Source: Thermomicrobiales bacterium (GTDB lineage Bacteria > Chloroflexota > Chloroflexia > Thermomicrobiales > UBA6265). Taken from it: a DNA stretch of 16,468 bases. Shown piece by piece: positions 6,472-15,200 of the stretch. A program made the translations under genes and the position numbers. The notes below the pieces were generated by a model, which did not search any database, was not told the DNA's origin, and was given only the letters and a program-made list of their open reading frames with translations. Position 1 is the first letter of the stretch; each line of letters starts with the position of its first letter. The DNA is taken from assembly GCA_025928535.1 (NCBI GenBank), contig JAICJJ010000010.1, forward strand, positions 1 through 16,468, in the 5' to 3' direction.

Positions 6472-6798
6472 CTCCTGCTCCGTTCGCGCAGCCTGCCGCC
6501 GTGTCGCATCCCGGTCTGGCCCCGAACCCGGCGTCCGCAGGTCCGTCCGGTTTTGACGACTCGGTAGGGCGGACCGACGCCGGCCGTCAGCATGGCGACC
6601 GCCGCGCGGTCAAATTGGAGACAGGGATCGCCGAGGGAGCCGCCGATGCGAACGGCGGACGCGAGTAGCCGATCGCGCGATTCGGATCGGGGCGCTACAA
6701 TGCCGGCGCCCAAACGACGGACCCGGCGCGAGCCGATCGAGAACCTGAATACGCCAATCGCGAGGCGCGCCGATCCGGCGCCGACGGAGGGGGGAGAG
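6472..6798. other. 327-bp divergent intergenic region
   Basis: This lies between the divergent secreted-protein and oxidase genes. The oxidase frame stays open through most of it, but that translation is Arg-rich and non-conserved in character. A -10-like TACAAT is at 6696-6701. No other RNA gene, repeat or clear operator was seen. Confidence 0.6.
6696..6701 (+). promoter_or_regulatory. Candidate -10 box of the oxidase-transporter operon
   Basis: TACAAT in the context GCGCTACAATG matches the box seen before hxpB. Transcription from it would give a leader of about 90 bases before the ATG at 6799. No good -35 box is present. Confidence 0.4.
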
Positions 6799-7986
6799 AT
6801 GGCAACCTCGGCGGATGTGGTCGTCATCGGCGGCGGCGTCAACGGCGCGAGCACGGCGTTTCATCTCGCGTCGCTCGGCGCGGGCAAGGTCCTGCTGCTG
6901 GAGCGGAGCGCGCTCGGCGCGGGGGCGACCGGCAAATCGGGCGCGCTCGTCCGCATGCACTACACCAATCCGCACGACGCCGCGCTGGCCCAGGCCAGTC
7001 TGCCGTATTTCGAGCACTGGGACGATCTCGTCGGCGCGGGCGATCCCGGCTTTCATCCGTACGGCGTGGTGCGGTTGGCGCCGCCTCGCTTCGACGACCG
7101 GCTACGCGCCAACGTCGCGATGCTGCGCGGGCTCGGGGTCGAAACCTCGATCATTTCGGCCGACGAATTGAAGGACATCGATCCCGGCGTCTACACGGGC
7201 GACATCACGTCCGCCGCGTGGGAACCGCGTTCCGGCTACGCCGATCCGTCGGCGACGGCGTTCGGGTTCGCTGCAGGGGCGCAGCAGCGCGGCGCGGAGA
7301 TTCACGTCGGGGTCGAGGCGATCGCCATCGAAACGGACGGCGAACGGGTGATCGGCGTCGTCACCAACGTCGGCCGGGTGGCGACCAACGTCGTCGTCCT
7401 CGTCGCCGGAGCCTGGTCGAGCCGCTTGCTCGAGCCGCTCGGCTTCGATTTCGGCTTGCAGCCGAACCGGGCGCAAATCGTCATCCTGCGCCGTCCGGCC
7501 GGGGCGGAAGAAACGCATCCGGTCTACATCGACGGCCTGAACAACACCTGGCTGCGGCCGGAAGGAGACTACGGCGTTTTGGCCGGAATCGGCCGCGACC
7601 AACTCGACATCAATCCCGATCTGTTCAACGAAGGGGTCGATTTCGACTACATCGTCGATGTCCGCAAGCGGTTGGCCGCCCGCCGGCCGGCGCTCGCCAA
7701 CGCCTATATGCGCGGCGGCTGGGCCGGCGTCATCACGATGAGCCCGGACGGTCACGCCATCATCGACGAATTGCAGCCGTATCGCGGCTTGTTCGCGATC
7801 CTCGGCGACAACGGCACCAACTTCAAGACGGCGCCCGCCATCGGCAAATGCGTCGCCGAATGGGTGACGACCGGCGCGCCGCAAACGGTCGATCTGCGTG
7901 CGTTCCGCGCCGCCCGGTTCGCCCTCGGCGAACCGATCGTCGGCGAGCACGAGTACGGCGACCGGCCGCTCGATGTGTTTCGATAG
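6799..7986 (+). CDS. FAD-dependent amine/amino-acid oxidase, DAO family (sarcosine oxidase SoxB-like)
   Basis: The 395-residue flavoenzyme binds FAD through VVVIGGGVNGAS (8-19, GxGxxG at 11-16), E35 in LLLERS and LVAGAWSS (201-208). The family end is GDNGTNFKTAPAIGK (336-350). Such enzymes oxidise the C-N bond of secondary amines or amino acids such as sarcosine, glycine or D-amino acids. Monomeric sarcosine oxidase and amadoriases link FAD covalently through a Cys before the TPD motif. Here, in the segment GGWAGVITMSPDGHAIID, that position is G310, so FAD should be non-covalent. The start at 6799 has GGAGGGGGGAGAG before it. The frame is open further upstream but without family sequence. It heads an operon with a peptide-type importer, so its substrate is probably an imported amine, amino acid or conjugate. 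The exact substrate is unknown. Confidence 0.83.
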   Translation: MATSADVVVIGGGVNGASTAFHLASLGAGKVLLLERSALGAGATGKSGALVRMHYTNPHDAALAQASLPYFEHWDDLVGAGDPGFHPYGVVRLAPPRFDDRLRANVAMLRGLGVETSIISADELKDIDPGVYTGDITSAAWEPRSGYADPSATAFGFAAGAQQRGAEIHVGVEAIAIETDGERVIGVVTNVGRVATNVVVLVAGAWSSRLLEPLGFDFGLQPNRAQIVILRRPAGAEETHPVYIDGLNNTWLRPEGDYGVLAGIGRDQLDINPDLFNEGVDFDYIVDVRKRLAARRPALANAYMRGGWAGVITMSPDGHAIIDELQPYRGLFAILGDNGTNFKTAPAIGKCVAEWVTTGAPQTVDLRAFRAARFALGEPIVGEHEYGDRPLDVFR

Positions 7987-8007
7987 CGCGCCGCGCGGAG
8001 CGGCGCG
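7987..8007 (+). promoter_or_regulatory. Intercistronic GC hairpin between oxidase and binding protein
   Basis: CGCGCCGC and GCGGCGCG form a perfect 8-bp stem around GCGGA, starting at the first base after the oxidase stop codon. It has no T-tract. It may protect or process the mRNA so that the binding-protein message is favoured. Confidence 0.5.
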
Positions 8008-8037
8008 GACGAGGCGCGATCAGGCAGGAGGAACGGC

Positions 8038-9759
8038 ATGATCCGGCATCACGACGACGTCATGCGGCTCGCGGATCAGGTGCGCGCGGGACGGCTGTCG
8101 CGCCGCGAATTTTTCGCGCGCGCCGTCGCCGCCGGCTTTTCGTTGACGATGGCGAGCTCCTTCCTGGCGCCCGGCCGCGCCAGCGCCGCGCCGACTCGGT
8201 CGCTCGCCCGGCAGGCGGAGCCGAAGAAGGGCGGGCAGGTGATCGTCGGCTTTTCGCAGGAGCCGACCGTCTTCAACCCGCTCAAATCGACGCTCGAAGT
8301 CGATCGCGGCGTGCAATATTCGCTGTTCGACAGCCTCTGGCGGATCGACGACAAAGGCGCGCTGATCCCGAATCTGGCGACCGAGTTGCCGTCGGTCGAA
8401 AACGGCGGCATCGGCAAGGACGGCCTTTCCTACACCTTCAAGTTGCGCAACGACGCGAAGTGGCACGACGGACAGCCGTTCACCGCCAAGGACGTGCTCT
8501 TCAGCCACGCCGCGATCATGAATCCCGATTTCGCGGCCGGCAACCGGATCGGCCACGACAAGATCACCGACATCAGCGCCCCGGACGACCACACCGTGAC
8601 GATGAAACTGAGCGAAGCGTATGCGCCGTTCCTCATCGTCTGGATGGACACCTACCTGATCCCCGAACATCTGCTGAAAGACGTCAAGGATCTCAACACC
8701 GCCGATTTCAACTCGATCGCGCCGGTCGGCACCGGCCCGTTCAAGTGGGTCGAGCGGGCGCCGGGCGACCACATCACGGTGGCGGCGAACCCGGACTACC
8801 ACGGCGAGGGACCGTATCTCGACAAGATCATCTTCAAGTACGTGCCCGATCTGACCGTTTTCTTCACTCAGTTCAAGACAGGCGAGATCGACGCCACCGG
8901 CATCCAGGGCATCACCGCCGACAACTATGCCGAAGCCAAAACGCTGCAAGGCAAGACGATCTACAACGCGCCGTCGCCGTTCGTCGAGTTCATCTACATG
9001 AACTTCGGCAAGCCGGTCTTTCAGGACAAGGCGGTCCGCGAGGCGATGTACGCCGGGATGGACAAGCAAAACATCATCGACAAGGTCTATTACGGCCTTC
9101 CGGCGCCGTCGGAGACCTACCTGCCGGAAGCGTCCTGGGCATTCGATCCGGATCTGCCGGCGCAGAAATTCGACGTCGAACAGGCCAAGCAGACGCTGGA
9201 CGCCGCCGGCTGGAAGCCGGGCGCGGACGGCATTCGCGAGAAGGATGGCGTAAAACTGTCGTTCACCACATCGACCACAGCCGGCAACAAGGTGCGCGAG
9301 CAGGCGCAGCAATACCTGCAGCAAACCTGGAAAGAAGCCGGCATCGACATGCAGATCAACAACATGCCGGCCGCCGTCATCTGGGGCGACTACTACAACA
9401 AATCGCAATACGACACCGTGATGATCGGTCTCAACGCCGGGCTTGGCGCCGATCCGGACGGCACCACCCGCTTCGGCTCGAACTACATTCCGGCGCAAGG
9501 CGGCGGCGGCCAAAACACGATGCAATACAAGAATCCGGACCTCGACAAGTTGCTCGACGCTGGCGCGAAAGAACTCGACCAGGCCAAGCGCAAGGAGATC
9601 TATTTCAAGGTGCAGCAAGTCCTGCGGGACGATCTCGCCTACCTGCCGATCTTCCACTACGTCACGATCGAAGGGACGAAGGAAGGGCTGCAGGAGTACA
9701 AACCGAGCGTCTTCGTCGTCAGCAACCAGTGGAACACCAACGTCTGGTCCTGGGCGTAG
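8038..9759 (+). CDS. ABC transporter substrate-binding protein, family 5 (peptide/opine type)
   Basis: The 573-residue protein belongs to the DppA/OppA family and delivers peptides, opines, nickel or other amines to DppB/DppC permeases. A twin-arginine signal is at LSRREFFARAV (20-30), followed by a hydrophobic stretch and probable cleavage near residue 50 (ASA-A). There is no lipobox. The mature region has GGQVIVGFSQEPTVFNPLKS, then LEVDRGVQYSLFDSL, YTFKLRNDAKWHDGQPFTAK (the family signature) and GTGPFKW. The C-terminus ends WNTNVWSW, so the protein appears complete. A strong AGGAGGAA precedes the ATG by four bases. It lies 51 bp after the oxidase and 67 bp before dppB, with a hairpin on each side. 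Ligand class cannot be decided from sequence. Confidence 0.92.
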   Translation: MIRHHDDVMRLADQVRAGRLSRREFFARAVAAGFSLTMASSFLAPGRASAAPTRSLARQAEPKKGGQVIVGFSQEPTVFNPLKSTLEVDRGVQYSLFDSLWRIDDKGALIPNLATELPSVENGGIGKDGLSYTFKLRNDAKWHDGQPFTAKDVLFSHAAIMNPDFAAGNRIGHDKITDISAPDDHTVTMKLSEAYAPFLIVWMDTYLIPEHLLKDVKDLNTADFNSIAPVGTGPFKWVERAPGDHITVAANPDYHGEGPYLDKIIFKYVPDLTVFFTQFKTGEIDATGIQGITADNYAEAKTLQGKTIYNAPSPFVEFIYMNFGKPVFQDKAVREAMYAGMDKQNIIDKVYYGLPAPSETYLPEASWAFDPDLPAQKFDVEQAKQTLDAAGWKPGADGIREKDGVKLSFTTSTTAGNKVREQAQQYLQQTWKEAGIDMQINNMPAAVIWGDYYNKSQYDTVMIGLNAGLGADPDGTTRFGSNYIPAQGGGGQNTMQYKNPDLDKLLDAGAKELDQAKRKEIYFKVQQVLRDDLAYLPIFHYVTIEGTKEGLQEYKPSVFVVSNQWNTNVWSWA

Positions 9760-9772
9760 TCGCGCCAATGGT

Positions 9773-9808
9773 CCGGGGCGGGACGGCCGCGCGGCCGCCT
9801 CGCCCCGG
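9773..9808 (+). promoter_or_regulatory. Strong GC-rich hairpin between the binding-protein and dppB genes
   Basis: CCGGGGCG (9773-9780) pairs perfectly with CGCCCCGG (9801-9808). Inside it, CGGCCGC (9784-9790) and GCGGCCG (9791-9797) are also perfect complements. It has no T-tract. Such a structure can stabilise the upstream mRNA and reduce permease expression relative to the binding protein. Confidence 0.65.
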
Positions 9809-9826
9809 GCGGACTGACCCGCGATC

Positions 9827-10780
9827 ATGACGGCTTACTTCCTTCGCCGGCTGCGCCAGAGCGTCGTGCTCCTGATTCTGGTGACGATCGTCGCTTTCGG
9901 CCTGATGCATCTGGCGCCGGGAGGGCCGGAAGCGGTCTACGCCCTCAGCCCCGGCATGCGCGCCGAAGACCTCCAGCGGATTCGGGCGTCGTTCGGGCTC
10001 GACCAACCGCTGCCGGTGCAATACGTCAAATGGGCTGCCGGCATGCTGACGGGCGACTGGGGCCGCTCCTACCGCGACAGCCGGCCGGTGCGTGACGTCA
10101 TCTTCGACCGGATTCCGGCGACGCTGGAACTGACGGTCACGGCGCTGGCGATCGCGATCGTCGTCGGCGTCAGCCTCGGCGTGCTCGGCGCGCTGCGGCA
10201 GCGGTCCCTGCCCGACTATCTCGCCACCATCGGCGCGATGGTCGCCTTGTCGGTGCCAACCTTCTGGTTCGGCCTGATGGTGATCTTCGTCTTCGCGGAA
10301 CGCCTCGGCTGGATTCCCTCCGGCGGCCGGGAGACCCTCGGCGCCGATTTTTCGCTTGCCGACCGGCTCCATCACCTGATTGCCCCGGCGCTGGTGCTCG
10401 GCCTCGTCCTCGTCGCGACCTGGAGCCGCTACACCCGCGCGTCGATGATCGAGGTGGTCAATCAGGACTACATCCGGACGGCGCGGGCGAAAGGGCTGGG
10501 CGAGCGGCGCGTCATCTGGGGCCACGCCTTCCGCAACGCCGCCGGGCCGCTGGTGACGCTGGCGGGCTTGCAGATTCCGTTTCTTTTCAGCGGCGCGCTG
10601 GTGACCGAAAGCGTCTTCACCTGGCCCGGCATGGGCCGGCTGTTCGTCGATTCGCTCGGCTATCGGGATTACCCGGTGCTGATGGGCGTGCTGGTCGTGA
10701 CCGCGTTGCTGGTGATCGGCAGCAACCTGGCGGCCGATCTCCTCGTCGCGGTCGTCGATCCGCGCATCCGCTTCCGGTAG
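9827..10780 (+). CDS. dppB: ABC transporter permease, DppB/OppB type
   Basis: The 317-residue inner-membrane permease has about six transmembrane segments (roughly 11-30, 99-121, 131-157, 182-200, 242-262 and 284-308). Family marks are FGLDQPLPVQYVKW near residue 56, GDWGRSY near 76, and the cytoplasmic EAA loop DYIRTARAKGLGERRVI (214-230) that docks to the ATPase. It ends with the usual VDPRIRFR. The start codon follows a weak ribosome site just after a strong hairpin. It pairs with DppC nine bases downstream. The dpp label means family membership, and the cargo could be something other than dipeptides. Confidence 0.92.
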   Translation: MTAYFLRRLRQSVVLLILVTIVAFGLMHLAPGGPEAVYALSPGMRAEDLQRIRASFGLDQPLPVQYVKWAAGMLTGDWGRSYRDSRPVRDVIFDRIPATLELTVTALAIAIVVGVSLGVLGALRQRSLPDYLATIGAMVALSVPTFWFGLMVIFVFAERLGWIPSGGRETLGADFSLADRLHHLIAPALVLGLVLVATWSRYTRASMIEVVNQDYIRTARAKGLGERRVIWGHAFRNAAGPLVTLAGLQIPFLFSGALVTESVFTWPGMGRLFVDSLGYRDYPVLMGVLVVTALLVIGSNLAADLLVAVVDPRIRFR

Positions 10781-10789
10781 GGGAGGGAG

Positions 10790-11722
10790 ATGGCGACGAA
10801 GCCAGCGTCCGCCGCGACCGCTCCGCCTCCGGCCGCAATCCCGGCCACGGACGCGCTTCTGCGGACCGATGCGCGCGCGGCAAGCCCGTGGCGGATGGCG
10901 GCGCGGCGCTTTTTCGCGCACCGCCTGGCGGCGGCCGGGCTGGTCATCTCGATTTTGCTGATCCTGTCGGCCATTCTCGCGCCGGCGCTCGCGCCGCGCG
11001 ATCCGCTCCAGATTTCGATCCTCGACAAGTTCCAGCCCCCGCTGACCGGCGGCTTTCTCCTCGGCGCGGACGAAGTAGGGCGCGATCTCCTGTCGCGGCT
11101 GCTCTACGCCGGGCGAATTTCGCTGCTGGTCGGGTTCGCGGCGATGGCGGTGACGGTGCTGGTCGGCACGGTGATCGGGCTGGTCGCCGGCTTCTATGGC
11201 GGCCGGCCCGACGCCATTCTGATGCGGCTGACCGACGCGCTCCTCTGCTTTCCAACCGTGTTCCTGTTGCTGGTGCTGGCGGCGTTCGTCGGCGCCTCGC
11301 TCCTCTCGATCACCTTGATCATCGGGCTGACATCGTGGATGGAGCTGGCGCGGATTCTTCGCAACCAGACGCTGGCGTTGCGCGAGCAAGACTACGTGCA
11401 AGCCGGCCGCGCCCTCGGCGCGAGCAATCGCCGCCTGATCGTCCGCCACCTGTTGCCGAATTCGCTGGCGCCGATCATGGTCGCGGCGACCTTGAACATC
11501 GCCAACGCCGTCCTCGCCGAATCGTACATTTCGTATCTCGGCTACGGCATCCAGCCGCCAGCGGCGAGTTGGGGCAACATGCTCAACAACGCCCAGAGTT
11601 ACTTTCAGAATGCGCCCTGGATCGCCCTCTTTCCCGGCGTGCTGATCACCTTGACGGTCGCCAGCTTCAACTTCGTCGGCGACGGCCTGCGCGACGCCCT
11701 CGACCCGCGCGCCCGTCGCTGA
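10790..11722 (+). CDS. dppC: ABC transporter permease, DppC/OppC type
   Basis: The 310-residue protein is the second permease. It has an Ala/Pro-rich N-terminal tail, a first transmembrane helix at about 46-69 and the family signature LGADEVGRDLLSRLLY (91-106). Helices follow at about 110-135, 150-182, 225-245 and 280-300. The EAA loop is DYVQAGRALGASNRRLI (201-217), and the end GDGLRDALDPRARR is complete. The ATG has GGGAGGGAG just upstream. The next expected genes, the OppD/OppF ATPases, are absent. The DNA after the stop belongs to a truncated HEPN gene on the other strand. Confidence 0.92.
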   Translation: MATKPASAATAPPPAAIPATDALLRTDARAASPWRMAARRFFAHRLAAAGLVISILLILSAILAPALAPRDPLQISILDKFQPPLTGGFLLGADEVGRDLLSRLLYAGRISLLVGFAAMAVTVLVGTVIGLVAGFYGGRPDAILMRLTDALLCFPTVFLLLVLAAFVGASLLSITLIIGLTSWMELARILRNQTLALREQDYVQAGRALGASNRRLIVRHLLPNSLAPIMVAATLNIANAVLAESYISYLGYGIQPPAASWGNMLNNAQSYFQNAPWIALFPGVLITLTVASFNFVGDGLRDALDPRARR

Positions 11723-11832
11723 ACGGTCCGGCTTGCCTCAGAGTCCGCTATGGTCAACTTCGCGGTCCACTTCAGGAGATGCTCGGCGGCGTCGCTGATG
11801 TCCTCAAGCCAGTGCGGCGATTTGCGATGCAT
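11722..11832 (-). pseudogene. Truncated HEPN (DUF86-like) toxin gene
   Basis: The ATG at 11832 lies 29 bases inside the end of the MNT gene, as is usual for MNT-HEPN pairs. It encodes SPHWLEDISDAAEHLLKWTA (residues 5-24), which resembles the first helix of DUF86/HepT HEPN proteins. This may continue with LTIADSEASRTVQ to about residue 38. After that the frame enters the antisense of the dppC 3' end and is open only to 11605, about 75 residues in all, against more than 100 for the family. The catalytic RxxxxH motif lies in the lost part, so a working RNase is not expected. I infer loss of the 3' portion by deletion. Confidence 0.65.
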
Positions 11833-12142
11833 CGTAGATGACGGTTCGCGTTTCGTCGGCCAGCCGCCGGAACCACTTTCGCCGCATTGCCGGCGCATCA
11901 GCCATCACCAGATCGACCGGACGGCCGAGCAGGTCGGCGAGGGCTCGTTGGAAGTCGAACAATCGTCCTAGCCAAGGCCCGAAGTCATAGCCTTTGGGAT
12001 AGTCGACGATGAAATCGACATCGCTCGTCTGCGGGTCGAACTCCGGCGTGCAGACCGAGCCGAAGACTTCCAGGCGGGCGACGCCGTACTCCCGCGCCAG
12101 CGCTCGGATCGCTTCGAGGTTGTCCGCGATGATGGGATGCAT
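11804..12142 (-). CDS. MNT-domain nucleotidyltransferase antitoxin (MntA-like)
   Basis: The 112-residue protein has the minimal nucleotidyltransferase core: FGSV (27-30), then 11 residues to DVDFIVDY (41-48), and a third acid D77 in GRPVDLVMADA. In HEPN-MNT systems this protein adds AMP to the HEPN ribonuclease and so silences it. The ATG at 12142 has GGGAG upstream. The gene ends TVIYDASQIAALA and overlaps the start of the HEPN remnant. It begins 66 bp after the helicase gene on the same strand. With its toxin truncated it may be an orphan antitoxin. All three acidic residues remain, so the enzyme itself seems intact. Confidence 0.83.
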   Translation of the reverse strand: MHPIIADNLEAIRALAREYGVARLEVFGSVCTPEFDPQTSDVDFIVDYPKGYDFGPWLGRLFDFQRALADLLGRPVDLVMADAPAMRRKWFRRLADETRTVIYDASQIAALA

Positions 12143-12207
12143 CGGCTCGCTCCCTGGATCGTGGCTTCCAGGCGACGCGTCCGCCCTGGAGCGGCGACCT
12201 TGGCCCG

Positions 12208-12213
12208 GTTATA
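12208..12213 (-). promoter_or_regulatory. Candidate -10 box for the MNT gene
   Basis: TATAAC on the minus strand overlaps the helicase stop codon (TAA, 12211-12209) and would start a transcript about 60 bases before the MNT ATG. No -35 box is evident. The MNT gene may instead be read through from the helicase gene. Confidence 0.3.
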
Positions 12214-15200
12214 CCACCCGCCCGCCGCGCGCCGGACCGTGGCCGGCGCCACACGAGGCGGCTGGTCGCGCCCGGCGCGGACGATGCTCGATCAATTCCG
12301 GCGGCACGGCGTCCAGAAATCGGGAGAGCGATCGGTCGCGGCCGAGCGTGTATTCCGACCAGGTCAGAAACAAGCGCGACCGGGCGCGAGTCATGCCGAC
12401 GAAGAGCACCCGACGTTCTTCCTCCAGATCGCCGACCGATCCGAACGGCATCTGGCCATCCTCGGCCCCGACGATGATGACGAGCGGCCACTCGAGCCCT
12501 TTCGCCGAGTGGATCGTCATCATCGCGACCCGGTCGGCGGCCGGGATGCGGCGGGGATCGGCCGCGTCGCTCGGATCGTCCGGCGTTGGCACGAAATCGA
12601 TCGAGGTCGCCAGCGCCGCGCGACGGAGAAACGCGGCCAGGCTGCGATCCGAGGCGGCGCGCTCGAAGGCGGCGACGGCTGCGCGCCAACCTTCGGCGAG
12701 ACGGCGCCAATGGTCGTCATCGGCGGGCGATTCCCAGCGGACCCCACGTAGCCAGGAAGTGTGCGCCGCGGCGTCGGCCGGAGCGAGGGCGCGCCATGTC
12801 GCGACGAGATCGGCGCCCTGACCGAATTGCATCGCCCGCGCCCCGGCCTGGGTGAGCGTCTCGTTTTCGTCGCGTATGGGCACGCCGCTCGCCCGAATTC
12901 CCAGCGCGACGAGCGGCAGTGTCTCCGACAAGGCATCGAGTTCACGCTCGCTCCGGACGATGGCGGTCAATTCGGCGAAGACCCGAGCGTTCAACGCGAC
13001 ATCGGCCAAGGCGCGATGCTGCTGCGGTTCGTCGATGCCGAATCGCTGCCCGAGGTCTTCGAGGCGATGCGACGGCATTTCCGGCAGCAACCGGCGCGCC
13101 ATCTTGAAGGTGTCGATCAGGTCATGGACCGGCGCCGGCAGGCCCTGCTCCCGCGCGACGCGCCGCAGCACGGGATAGTCGAACGCTTCGATGTTGTGGC
13201 CGACCAGCGTCGCATCGCCGAAGAATGACAGCAGGTCGGGCAGGACGGCGCTGGCCGGCGGCGCGTCGCGGACGTCGCGCCATTCAAGGCCGTGCACCTC
13301 AGTCGCGCCCGCTGTGATGGACCGCGGCCCGCTGGGCCGGACCAGACGGCGAAACGTCGCCGGCTCATCGCCGATCCGCAAGGCGGCGACTTCGATCACC
13401 TCCGCCCGGCTCGGATGACGGTCGCCGGTTTCCAGATCGAAGACGACGAACGACTGGGCGCGATCGACTTCGGCGGCGATCAGCAGCAACTGACCCAATC
13501 GCCACGCCTGGGTCGACAGGCTGTATCCGAACTCGCGCGTCCGGCGGACGGCCAGGCCGAAGCCGGACGGAGATGGCGCGCGCGCTATCCCGAAGTCGAT
13601 GGCGAAGGCGGACTGATCGCGCGGTTCATCCGGACGTTGCAGCACGACGCGCCGGCCGAGATAGCGGCCGAGCGCGTGCTGGAGGATGACGGCCGCCGCG
13701 GCCGCGTCCGCATCGTCCGCCGCCGGCCGGAGGGCGATGGTTTGCCCAGCCGGCAGCGCGGCGAGGCGCGCCGCATGACCGGCGAGTGGCGCGCCGAGGA
13801 ACGCGAGGACGCCGTGCAACGTCTCCCGTTCCGCCCGGGGAATCGCGTCGCGCCGCTGTTGGAGGATCGCCAGCAGCGCTTCGATCACCGTGGCGATCGG
13901 GCGGTCGAGCGACGCGTCGAGCTTGTCGCTGATGGCGTGCAAGAGGTCGCGAATCGCCGCGCGCGTGAGCGGACCGACCCGGTCGGCGTAGGCGTCGATC
14001 CGGCCGGCGAGGGCGCAGAGGGTCACGCCTTCCGAGCGCGCCAGGCGGCGCAGTCCGACCATCGTGCATTCATCGACGAGCACGCGCGGCCAGTTGAGCG
14101 CCGAGACGAATTGGTCGTCGTGCAACGCGAGCGCGAGATCGAGATAGCGCAGCCCCTCCTGAACCTCCGGCTGGTCGTAAAACCGGTCCTGCTGCAGTCG
14201 CCAAACCGGAATGCCGTGCTCGAGCAAGGCCGCCTCGACCCGATCCGCCCGCGCGTGCGATCGATAGAGCAGCGCGATGTCGCCGAAGGTATAGCCGCCG
14301 TCGGCGCGGGCGCGTTCGACCAGGCGCGCCACGGCGTCGGCTTCGGCGTCTTCGCCGTCGAACGCGAAGCACGCGACGCGGAAGCCGCTCCCGCCCGCCG
14401 CCGTCGATCGGCGGGTGTCCCGATGATCCGCCATCACGGCGTCGGCCGCGGCGACGATCTCGGGCGTCGACCGATGGTTGCGGGTGAGGATGTGCGGCGC
14501 CGGGCGATAGTCGCGCCGGAGACGATCGAGCGTTTCGATCGCGTGGGCGCCGCGCCAGCCATAGATCGATTGATCCGGGTCGGCGACGGCCATCAACTGG
14601 CGATCGGCCGCGCGCGGCGGCAACATCAATTGAATGAGGTCGTATTGCTCGGCCGAGACATCGTGAAATTCGTCGATGAACACGAACCGAAGGCGATAGT
14701 GAAGCGATTCGGCCGTGGCCTGATCTTGCCGCAGCAGTTCTGCCGCGCGGAGAATCAAATCGTCGTAGTCGAGGGCATCCCCGAGCAGTCGGTCATAGGC
14801 GTCGGCGATCCAATCGAGCGCGTCGTCCGACATCTGCGAGCGAAACGGCGACTTGGGAAACCAGGGCGCCCCACGCTTGCGGGCGCTGATCGCGTTCCTG
14901 AGGTCGCGGATGAATTGCCTTTGGGTCCGTTCGTCGGCGGGGAGCGCAATGCCGGAGGCGGCGATGGCCGCGATCAAGGCCTCGCGCTGCCGCGGCTCGT
15001 CGTAGATGCGCAATGGCCGCCTGACGCCGACGGCGGCGCCGTGGGATTCCAGCAGATCGGCGCAGTAGGCGTGAAACGTGCCCGCCCAGACATCGGCGCC
15101 GGCGAGACGCTGCCGCAGTTCGCCCGCCGCGTGTTGGGTGAACGTCAGCGCCAGCGCCTGCTCCGGCGAAGCCGCTCCGGATCGCAGGAGCGCGGCGATC

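Noticed and set aside
6592..6798. 69-residue N-terminal extension of the FAD oxidase
   Set aside because: The segment is Arg-rich and lacks any signal or family sequence. The GxGxxG motif begins 10 residues after the ATG at 6799, which has a strong ribosome site.
6799..7986. Assignment of the oxidase as a fructosyl amino acid oxidase (amadoriase)
   Set aside because: It is tempting beside an Amadori-type operon, but the FAD-linking cysteine is absent and no substrate-specific motif supports it. It is kept as a generic DAO-family oxidase.
8020..9828. 602-residue minus-strand frame opposite the peptide-type binding protein
   Set aside because: It has no recognisable domain and unnatural composition, and it is antisense to a well-supported gene. 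The 9719-11449 minus frame opposite the permeases was rejected for the same reason.
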